Assembly: GCA_937927575.1 (NCBI GenBank)
Contig: CALBEE010000085.1
Span: 1 to 62,499 of the forward strand
Direction of reading: 5' to 3'
Source of the DNA: an uncultured Saprospiraceae bacterium
GTDB lineage: Bacteria; Bacteroidota; Bacteroidia; Chitinophagales; Saprospiraceae
DNA length: 62,499 bases
The notes below the pieces were generated by a model. The model was not told the DNA's origin, did no database searches, and saw only the letters and a program-made list of their open reading frames with translations. Position numbers and translations under genes: made by a program. Within the stretch, counting starts at the first letter, position 1. Each line of letters starts with the position of its first letter. This document shows positions 36,501-43,774 of the stretch, one piece after another.

Positions 36501-36611
36501 CAATCCCTCATTGGTGCTGGCATCCGTGAGTGTGCCTGTAATTGTTCCTGTCTGGGCTAATAATCCTAATGGCATTAAGTATAGGATAGCCAGCCATAAT
36601 CTTTGTTTCAT
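33594..36611 (-). CDS. susC: SusC/RagA-family TonB-linked outer-membrane transporter
   Basis: 1005 residues. Signal peptide, then a carboxypeptidase-regulatory-like (DUF4480) domain ([22 protein letters not shown]), the SusC motif [22 protein letters not shown], a plug domain ([44 protein letters not shown]; landmarks) and a large barrel ending in ITL. It imports oligosaccharides made at the surface. It is the first gene of the operon and is separated from the upstream T9SS gene by a terminator and by a hairpin just before the start codon. Confidence 0.98.
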   Translation of the reverse strand: [1005 protein letters not shown]

Positions 36612-36628
36612 ATGGTGTATGTTATTCT

Positions 36629-36656
36629 AATCTTTCTAAATTATTTAGGAAAGATT
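36629..36656 (-). other. Imperfect inverted repeat just upstream of the susC start
   Basis: On the minus strand a 13-base arm (AATCTTTCCTAAAT) pairs with ATTTAGAAAGATT with one bulged C, only 18 bases before the susC ATG. Two smaller inverted repeats (36700-36717 and 36724-36738) lie between it and the terminator of the upstream gene. It may be an RNA hairpin controlling translation or an operator for the regulator; I cannot tell. Confidence 0.5.
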
Positions 36657-36740
36657 ATTCTAAAATATTAAATAAAATAGAGCATCAACTGCTGATGTCT
36701 CGAAGAAAGTTTTTCGATAAGTAAAGACTTGTAGTCTTCA

Positions 36741-36785
36741 AAAAAAAGCAAACCAAACCGTGCTATATGAAACGGTTCGGTCTGC
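36741..36785 (-). terminator. Intrinsic terminator upstream of susC
   Basis: On the minus strand GCAGACCGAACCGT pairs with ACGGTTTGGTTTGC (14 pairs including two G-U) followed by TTTTTTT. It ends the T9SS protein transcript, so susC needs its own promoter. Confidence 0.85.
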
Positions 36786-36826
36786 TATGTACCAATTAAA
36801 AATAAATCTAATTGGTACTACTCAAT

Positions 36827-39199
36827 TTACATTTTTACAAATCTCTTTGTACTTCTGAATGTATCAGTTGTAAGGGATAGCATATATGTTCCTTGTGGGT
36901 AATCTGCTACATTGATAGCATTACCGTTAGTATTATTTCCTATTTGAATCGTATTCATTAATTCTCCTTGTAAAGAAATAATTTGTACTATTCCATTTTC
37001 AAAAGATGTGAGTACGTCTAGATACATCATATCTTGCGCAATCGTAGGATATAATTTGATCAGGTTATTATTTGCTTCTAAATCATTAGTTCCTACAGCA
37101 CACATTTCACATGATTCAAAACATACTTCGCCAGCTTCAGAGGTAGCTTCTGCTCCTTCTAAATCGATCTCTCTATTCGTAAATTGTCCATCATCAGTGG
37201 TAAACGTACATGGACTTCCAGCTACTAAATTCTCCCATCCTTCTGGACCGTTTTTGAATTTGTATTCATATCTGATTTTTTCAAGCTCTAATTCTATCGT
37301 CCAAATTCCGTCTCCATCATCATCAGTCATTAGGATGTCACTCCAGTTTGAAAACTGACCTGCTATACGCACACCTTCAGGATGTACTTCAGCAACTTCA
37401 CTCATATCTACTGCGAAAGTGGTCATCGTTGGTTCAGCAGGACCGCTACAATTTAGATCAGTAGTACATTCAGCAAAACACGTAGTTACTTCTGTCGTGC
37501 CGGCAGTTAAAAATCTATCATTAAAGTTGTCTGGAAAAGCACAACTTTGTCCTGCAATGTTCTCTTTACAAGAAAAATCTGGGCAGTTACCATTCGTAAA
37601 TGTGTAGAACCCTTCCCAGCCCATTGGTCTTTCGATTGTAATCGTAAATACGCCGTCACCATCATCATCACTCATCTCATAGTTTCCTCCTGGAGCACCA
37701 AATTCAGCACCTCCAGCTAACCAAACTCCTGATTCCGCAGGATCTGCAACACCTAAAGTCCATGTGATATTAGCTCCAGCTCCACATGCATAACAACTCG
37801 CATAACAAACTGCATCCAGTGAAGTTTCTTCTATTACAGAAATGAGTCTGTTAGTAAATCCATCATTAGTCACTGTGCAAGCATCTGTTTTATCTAATTG
37901 CTCAGATCCTGTCCAGTTATCAAATGAATATTTGTATTCGTGAGATCCGATAGGTAAGCTTACTGTTGTGGTCCATACACCATCACCATCATCATCACTC
38001 ATTGGATTTGCTTCACCAGACCAATCATTGAATTGGCCACTTAAATACATCTGAGTGAAAGTCTCACCAGAGTTATTCATATCTACATTGAAAGTCACGT
38101 CATACTCTGGTATCTCTCCGCTTGTTACTACTCTTACATTATCAAAGTAGGTAACCACATCTATATCAGCTGCTGGCATTTGGAAGTCTGCAAAGAATAC
38201 TAATCTCGAATATACATCTCCTAATGCAGGCGCTAAAGGATCTTCTATAGATGGAGCAGAGAAGTCGATACATACTGTTTCCCACTCATTCACTACAGTG
38301 TTAGCTACGGATTGTATCCAATTCGCTGCGCCTCCAGCACTTTGTTCGAGCTTCACGGAAATGGTTCCGATATGATCCATATGTACATCCAGACAGATCT
38401 GGCCACTAGTAGCATCTACAGGAGTAATAGGATTTGGATCTGTAAATGCTCCAGCCCAAGGTTGTGCTTCAGCTGGCTTTTTTAATTCAAATACAGTTGG
38501 ACTATCATTAATGCCACTAGGATTAGGGTTAGCAATAGGCGCAACTATTGAATCTGCAAGCGTACTTCCAAAATGGAACAATCCAGCTGTAGTTTCAGCC
38601 GTTTCTCCATCTAATATCATCGTAATCATATCTCCACTTCCACCACTTTCAGGAAATTGGAAGTTATCTATATATACGACTTGCTCAGCAGGTGCCGCTT
38701 CACCAAGTCCGATAAATAGAACCACACGAGTATACATTTTACCTACTGCGATTACATCATTGCCTTCACCTGCTACATTGAGATCAAAACAAAGAGTAGT
38801 CCATTCCCCTATAACATCATTGCTTACAGTTTGCTCCCAGTTATCGTCACCATTTCCGTTTTCCAACTTTAGTGTTAAACTATTAGCTTCAGAAAAATGA
38901 ACATCTAGACAAACTTGACCACCATTGGTAGCGTCTATTCCACCTGCAGGGTCAGGATTAGAAAAACCTCCAGCCCAGTCTGGTCCGTTCGGTAACTCAG
39001 TAAAAGGATATACAGTGGCACTTGTGTTGATTCCAGAAGGGTTAGGATTATCCACAGCTTCTAGAATGACACCTTCTTGATCACCTCCAAAAAATTGAAA
39101 AGGAATCGTTGTCTCTGGAGTTTCGTAGTCAAATACTGTCTGAGCATTAATAGACAGCATTCCTGCAAATAGCAGAATAAAGAGTAAATGTTTTTTCAT
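36827..39199 (-). CDS. T9SS-exported multi-domain glycan-binding protein
   Basis: 790 residues with signal peptide (MKKHLLFILLFAGMLSINAQ). Roughly: 20-190 and 195-365, two copies of the beta module also found in the lipoprotein at 30481 (VDNPNPSGINTSATV, WAGGF, W..LCFDL, then YIDNFQF). Residues ~370-705 are three tandem E-set/CBM48-like repeats (MYLSGQFNDWS, VWLAGGAEFG, VRIAGQFSNWS), each with a DDDGDG(V/I)W-like turn and each ending in a cysteine cluster (SCYAC, ECTTDLNC, SCEMC). The last ~75 residues are a T9SS sorting domain (IKLYPTIAQDMMYLDV, YPQGTYMLSL, KRFVKM). It has no catalytic domain that I can see, so it probably binds glycan at the surface. Confidence 0.85.
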   Translation of the reverse strand: MKKHLLFILLFAGMLSINAQTVFDYETPETTIPFQFFGGDQEGVILEAVDNPNPSGINTSATVYPFTELPNGPDWAGGFSNPDPAGGIDATNGGQVCLDVHFSEANSLTLKLENGNGDDNWEQTVSNDVIGEWTTLCFDLNVAGEGNDVIAVGKMYTRVVLFIGLGEAAPAEQVVYIDNFQFPESGGSGDMITMILDGETAETTAGLFHFGSTLADSIVAPIANPNPSGINDSPTVFELKKPAEAQPWAGAFTDPNPITPVDATSGQICLDVHMDHIGTISVKLEQSAGGAANWIQSVANTVVNEWETVCIDFSAPSIEDPLAPALGDVYSRLVFFADFQMPAADIDVVTYFDNVRVVTSGEIPEYDVTFNVDMNNSGETFTQMYLSGQFNDWSGEANPMSDDDGDGVWTTTVSLPIGSHEYKYSFDNWTGSEQLDKTDACTVTNDGFTNRLISVIEETSLDAVCYASCYACGAGANITWTLGVADPAESGVWLAGGAEFGAPGGNYEMSDDDGDGVFTITIERPMGWEGFYTFTNGNCPDFSCKENIAGQSCAFPDNFNDRFLTAGTTEVTTCFAECTTDLNCSGPAEPTMTTFAVDMSEVAEVHPEGVRIAGQFSNWSDILMTDDDGDGIWTIELELEKIRYEYKFKNGPEGWENLVAGSPCTFTTDDGQFTNREIDLEGAEATSEAGEVCFESCEMCAVGTNDLEANNNLIKLYPTIAQDMMYLDVLTSFENGIVQIISLQGELMNTIQIGNNTNGNAINVADYPQGTYMLSLTTDTFRSTKRFVKM

Positions 39200-39243
39200 T
39201 CTTTTTAGGTTTAGTTGAATATTAGATTTTCGATCATTTGATT

Positions 39244-39269
39244 AGAGGTATTTAGGTTCTCGTACCTCT
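39244..39269. other. Short inverted repeat between the divergent PUL genes
   Basis: AGAGGTA (39244-39250) and TACCTCT (39263-39269) form a 7-bp repeat about 45 bases upstream of the minus-strand gene at 36827 and ~100 bases upstream of the regulator. It could be an operator or a 5'UTR hairpin. The rest of the interval is otherwise featureless. Confidence 0.35.
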
Positions 39270-39352
39270 TGATCTGCGACAATTATACATCATAAATCAG
39301 GTTTTAACAGCGGAATACACTACATCTTTACTACATCATCGCCTTTTTTTAA

Positions 39353-39360
39353 TATTTTTG
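39353..39360 (+). promoter_or_regulatory. Possible -7 element immediately before the regulator start
   Basis: TATTTTTG fits TAnnTTTG but ends only 7 bases before the ATG at 39368. If real, the transcript would be leaderless or nearly so. No other in-frame ATG is near. It may be a chance match in an A/T-rich stretch. Confidence 0.3.
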
Positions 39361-39367
39361 GAGAAGT

Positions 39368-42238
39368 ATGGGAATAAGCGTAATAAATATTACAAAATAT
39401 TGTAAATCAATTAGATATGCTAGTGTATTGCGTCTTGTCGTAGTACTATTCGCACTACATCACTCGGTATTTTTACTTTCTCAAGCTCAAACACTTGGTA
39501 TTCCCAATATCGAATCCTTTAGTAAGAAGGACTATGCCGCTGGTACATCGAATTGGTCGATTATAGCCATGAAAAATGGTAATATATTATCGGCTAATAA
39601 CTCTGGGTTACTCAGTTATAACGGAGTCAATTGGAATTTAAAGACGCTACCTAATCGAACCATTGCTCGATCTTTATGTCTTTCGGATTCTGAACGTATC
39701 TATATTGGTGGTCAAGATGAGATAGGTTATTATGTAGCAGATTCCATAGGAGATTTACGATTCATATCTATAAGAGAAGAAATTCCTGAGCAGCATTTAC
39801 CATTAGAGGATGTATGGGAAAGTATCGCAATAGGTCAGTCCATTTACTTTAGATCCTCAAATAAGGTTTTTATATATCACGAAGAGGATGGATTTAATGT
39901 ATTAGAACCTAATAGTCCGATAGTTTCGATCGATGCCATTAATAATGAAGCATACTTTACAGATACAAAGCAGGGTATTGTTTCTGTGAATGCTCAATTA
40001 GCTATGCCACTTCGTGGTACTCCAATAATAGGTACTCAAATTGTTTCAATTTTGCCATTTAGCAAAAGAGAGCTTTTGGTTTTGACAGAGCAGGATGGAG
40101 CATATTTGGTTACTGATAATATCGTAACACCCATAAAGACTCAAGCTTACCAATTTCTAAGAAAAAATAGAGTGAATTGTGCTGTGGCCTTATCTTATGA
40201 TCAATTTGCTATCGGTACTCAATTTGGTGGAATAGTGATCATCGATCAATTTCAAGATATTATTTCTGTATATAATAAGTCAAATCATCTAATCAATAAT
40301 AATGTTAGGTCATTAGTAAGTGACGAATTTGGAAGTCTATGGGCAGGTACCAATAACGGAATTAGCAAAATTGATTTAGCAAGTAGGCTTAGAGTTTTCT
40401 ATCCTGATGGAGATGAGCAAAATTCTACTTATGATGTAGCTTTAAGAGAAGATCAGTTATTCGTTGGATCTAATTCCGGATTGTATACTACCGAGATATC
40501 TACAATCGGTAATAGATATATGCATGACGGGTTTACTAAAGTACAGGAATCGGATGGACAAGTATGGGGAGTGAATGTAATCGATGATCAAGTACTTGTC
40601 GGTCATAATGAAGGGCCATATATACTGCAAAAAAATAGGCTAGTTAAAATTGTAGATCGTCCAGGTGTATGGAAATTTATTCCTACCAAAAAAGATTTTC
40701 TTTATGTCGGAACTTACACAGGAGTAGATATATACCAATGGCAAAATGGTCTGCCTGTGTATATAAAGACCTTAGAGGGATTTGCAGAGTCTTCGCGAAT
40801 TATAATTTCCGTAAGAGATAATGAAGTATGGGTTTCTCATCCTTATAGAGGAATTTATCGTTTAACTCATAATGAGGATTTCGAAAATGTAGTGGCAGAA
40901 AAGTATGGAGAAGCCTCTGGCTTACCTTCCGGTCTAGGTAACTATATATTTGATATCGATGGTGTACCTACGGTCACTTCTAATGTCGGTGTTTATAGTT
41001 TTGATAGGGCGTCTAATATTTTTAGAGAAAATAAAATCTACCATTTGATTGGTGCCAAAGATAATAATATCAGAAGATTGTTAGATGAAGGCTATTACAT
41101 TGGAGAGCATGAAGTAGGTAGACTTATTTTAGATCGAAATAAGAAGGATACCATTAAACAGGTATTTCCAGAATTAAAAGATGTTTTTGTAGGTGGATTT
41201 GAAACTATGTTTGAGTTGGACTCCATTCATATCTTAGTCTGCTCCGATAAGGGAATGATTCTTTACAATAGTTCTGAATCTAATCATCTATCTATACCAA
41301 GAGTGGAAATACATGAGGTGCGGTTAGCGAAATTAGATAATCATGTTATTCAATATGGATATGGTGTTGACTCTCAAGACGAAATTCAATTAAAGTCTAA
41401 TGAAAATGCGATAAGATTTTTATTCAATAGTACAGACCATAATATCAGATCCAACTATCGATTTAGACTTATAGGTCTGGATGAAGACTGGTCTGATTGG
41501 ACAGATAAAATAAGTAAAGAGTATAACAACCTGTCTCATGGTTCTTACGTATTCGAAGTGCAAACTATGGATATGTATGACAGGGTTTCTGAATCGAGTA
41601 TTTATAGGTTTAATATAAAGGCACCATGGTATTTGTCTGCATTGGCTAAAGTAATTTATACTGCGCTTTTTATCAGTGGTTTTCTGCTTCTGTATCTCGT
41701 TCCTCGGAAAAAATATAAGTCCGAAACGAAAGTATTGCAGTTGGCGAAAAAACAATCTGAAGAAGAAATCAAAGAACTCAAGACCTTACAGTTGGAGACG
41801 GAAATTACGCATAAAAATGCTCAATTGGCCTCATCAACTTTGCACCTAGTACAAAAAAATGAAACGATCAATAAGATAAGATCAGAAATAGAAAATGTGC
41901 GTAAAAAGGTAAAGGATCCAGAAGCGAAAAAAGAATTGAAGAAGGTGATTTCTGTTCTATCTGATGACGAAAGGCTGGAAAATGATTGGGAAAGTTTTAG
42001 TGTTCATTTTGATCAAGTGCATTCTGATTTCTTGAAACGTCTTAAAGCGCAGTACCCAGATTTGACTAGGAAAGATCGAAAAATGGCTGCCTATCTAAGA
42101 ATGAATCTTTCCACAAAAGAGATTGCTCCTTTACTGGGTATTTCTGTCAGAGGAGTAGAGATCGGTAGGTATAGACTACGCAAAAAAATGAACCTCGATA
42201 CAGGGATCAAGTTGCGGAAGTATATGGTGGAGTACTAG
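39368..42238 (+). CDS. Membrane regulator: sensor repeats, Y_Y_Y domain, LuxR-type HTH
   Basis: 956 residues. An N-terminal hydrophobic signal/anchor (to about 40) is followed by ~14 sensor blades of a two-component-regulator propeller (WSIIAMKNGNILSANNSGLLSYNGVNW, SLVSDEFGSLWAGTNNGISKID; landmarks). Residues ~670-755 are a Y_Y_Y domain (NYRFRLIGLDEDWSDWT, GSYVFEVQTMD). A single membrane helix lies at ~761-780, then a coiled coil, then a C-terminal HTH (LTRKDRKMAAYLRMNLS, KEIAPLLGISVRGVEIGRYRLRKKM). No kinase domain is present, so it is a one-component sensor that probably reads glycan in the periplasm and acts directly on DNA. It is divergent from the T9SS gene and convergent with the one at 42247, fitting a role as the locus regulator. 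Confidence 0.9.
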   Translation: MGISVINITKYCKSIRYASVLRLVVVLFALHHSVFLLSQAQTLGIPNIESFSKKDYAAGTSNWSIIAMKNGNILSANNSGLLSYNGVNWNLKTLPNRTIARSLCLSDSERIYIGGQDEIGYYVADSIGDLRFISIREEIPEQHLPLEDVWESIAIGQSIYFRSSNKVFIYHEEDGFNVLEPNSPIVSIDAINNEAYFTDTKQGIVSVNAQLAMPLRGTPIIGTQIVSILPFSKRELLVLTEQDGAYLVTDNIVTPIKTQAYQFLRKNRVNCAVALSYDQFAIGTQFGGIVIIDQFQDIISVYNKSNHLINNNVRSLVSDEFGSLWAGTNNGISKIDLASRLRVFYPDGDEQNSTYDVALREDQLFVGSNSGLYTTEISTIGNRYMHDGFTKVQESDGQVWGVNVIDDQVLVGHNEGPYILQKNRLVKIVDRPGVWKFIPTKKDFLYVGTYTGVDIYQWQNGLPVYIKTLEGFAESSRIIISVRDNEVWVSHPYRGIYRLTHNEDFENVVAEKYGEASGLPSGLGNYIFDIDGVPTVTSNVGVYSFDRASNIFRENKIYHLIGAKDNNIRRLLDEGYYIGEHEVGRLILDRNKKDTIKQVFPELKDVFVGGFETMFELDSIHILVCSDKGMILYNSSESNHLSIPRVEIHEVRLAKLDNHVIQYGYGVDSQDEIQLKSNENAIRFLFNSTDHNIRSNYRFRLIGLDEDWSDWTDKISKEYNNLSHGSYVFEVQTMDMYDRVSESSIYRFNIKAPWYLSALAKVIYTALFISGFLLLYLVPRKKYKSETKVLQLAKKQSEEEIKELKTLQLETEITHKNAQLASSTLHLVQKNETINKIRSEIENVRKKVKDPEAKKELKKVISVLSDDERLENDWESFSVHFDQVHSDFLKRLKAQYPDLTRKDRKMAAYLRMNLSTKEIAPLLGISVRGVEIGRYRLRKKMNLDTGIKLRKYMVEY

Positions 42239-42246
42239 CGATTTTT

Positions 42247-43530
42247 TTATTGCTTTATTAATCTTACTACACCCATGCCTTTTTCTGTTCGCACTTTGGC
42301 AATATATATATTGGCTTCAAGATGTCCTGAAGGAATTGAGAATTGGTATCCAACATTATTATAGGTCATCAGTAATGCCCCATTGGTGGAATACAATTCT
42401 ATGGTGTTAATGAAGTCATTATTGGATGAAAGTGTCCAATCGTTTTGCGTTGGATTCGGAGTGACATCAATTTCTAATTTTTCAAAGTCAATGATTGAAG
42501 AGGCCAACCCTCCAAACTGTACATCATCGAAATAATATAATTGCCCTCCATCGTCGGCACCGCTAGTAGCAAAGTTGAAAAAGATCGATGCCATATTATA
42601 TGTCCAACCCATTTGTAACCCAATGCTAAGTAATTCTGTTCCTGGTGCTTGATTGATGAAATCAAATTCTAAGGTTTGCCAGCCTGCAGATATGGAATTT
42701 GTTTCTGTTTCGCAAGTATGAGTAGGGTCGTTCGAATCTTCTACTTTGAGCCTAACTGGAATTCCAGCTGAGGGTGTCCAAACTCTAACCGTCATTTTAG
42801 AATTTTCCAATGTCAAAGGTATGTTACTAGCAAATCCGGAAGGAGTACCTATAGTTGTGCCCGCAGATGGTGAAGCGTCAAATGTTTTGCTGCATTGGAC
42901 GACTGTATTACTCTCGTCAGTTGGATCTTGTACGAGCATTGAACGATTTCCTTCAAAGTCGGTTAAAGTGTAATCAATTTCTTCACTCTCAAAATCTACT
43001 GGAAGGTCTATTTGAGATCCACCGAATATTTGATTTATATCATCAAATAAAAAGGTCGACGCCTCACTACCGTTTCCAGTGTTGCCAAAATCAAACATAA
43101 AAACCACGGAATTATAATCCGATGCCACGCCAGTAAAATCCCAAGTGAGTTCTTCCCATTCATTGCTTAAGGTAGTCACTACATCTCTTTCATCACTTCC
43201 ATTACCTTCCAATTTGAATTTCACGACTGTACCTATGGGGGCAGTTGTAAATACCTTCATGGATAGTTTATTGTCAGTACTGAAGTCTAAATTACTTGTT
43301 AAGTCAATCTTACTTCCTGCCCAAATCGCACCGCCATCTCTTACGATTTGAGCGACTTTAGCACTGGTGTTGATTCCATTCATCTGCGGATTATCAATAA
43401 CAGTTGCTGTGCCCCCATCAAAATCGATAAAGTTCTCTGTAGTGATATCGGCTTCAAAATCTATGGGAAGAGATTGACCCAAACATAAAAGTGAAGAAAG
43501 TAATATCGAAAGTGTGATAATGTTTTTCAT
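42247..43530 (-). CDS. T9SS-exported protein with two repeated beta modules
   Basis: 427 residues with signal peptide (MKNIITLSILLSSLLCLGQ). Residues ~20-170 and ~170-345 are two copies of the module shared with the genes at 30481 and 36827 (LPIDFEAD, VIDNPQMNGINTSAKV, WAGS, WEELTWDF, FDFGNTG, FLFDDI). A T9SS sorting domain completes it: LEIDVTPNPTQNDWTLSS, IELYSTNGALLMTY, EANIYIAKV, GVVRLIKQ. No catalytic domain seen. Probably a secreted glucan-binding protein. It ends 8 bases from the convergent regulator gene. Confidence 0.85.
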   Translation of the reverse strand: MKNIITLSILLSSLLCLGQSLPIDFEADITTENFIDFDGGTATVIDNPQMNGINTSAKVAQIVRDGGAIWAGSKIDLTSNLDFSTDNKLSMKVFTTAPIGTVVKFKLEGNGSDERDVVTTLSNEWEELTWDFTGVASDYNSVVFMFDFGNTGNGSEASTFLFDDINQIFGGSQIDLPVDFESEEIDYTLTDFEGNRSMLVQDPTDESNTVVQCSKTFDASPSAGTTIGTPSGFASNIPLTLENSKMTVRVWTPSAGIPVRLKVEDSNDPTHTCETETNSISAGWQTLEFDFINQAPGTELLSIGLQMGWTYNMASIFFNFATSGADDGGQLYYFDDVQFGGLASSIIDFEKLEIDVTPNPTQNDWTLSSNNDFINTIELYSTNGALLMTYNNVGYQFSIPSGHLEANIYIAKVRTEKGMGVVRLIKQ

Positions 43531-43774
43531 AGTACGTTGATTTATTGCTATTTCACTAAATCATGATTTTAGCTATTCCAAGTAGCCTGTAATATATAAA
43601 TAAACTAGCCTAGAGTGTCAACAATTGTCAAGTTTGTGTATTATATACAATAAGTCTGCATCTATACTTTTTTATGAACTAGATAACTCGATAAGAAGTA
43701 TCTTGTAGAATTATAACCAATTAGTCGTCAAAATACGATTGGATACGTTATATATTAAACTATGCATAGCCTTT

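Noticed and set aside
25544-43530. Horizontally acquired island at the glucan locus
   Set aside because: I see no integrase, transposase, tRNA target, direct repeats or obvious base-composition break at the edges.
43739-43774. Longer glpD start at TTG 43739
   Set aside because: Adds 12 residues before the conserved N-terminus, with ATG at 43775 in frame and well placed.
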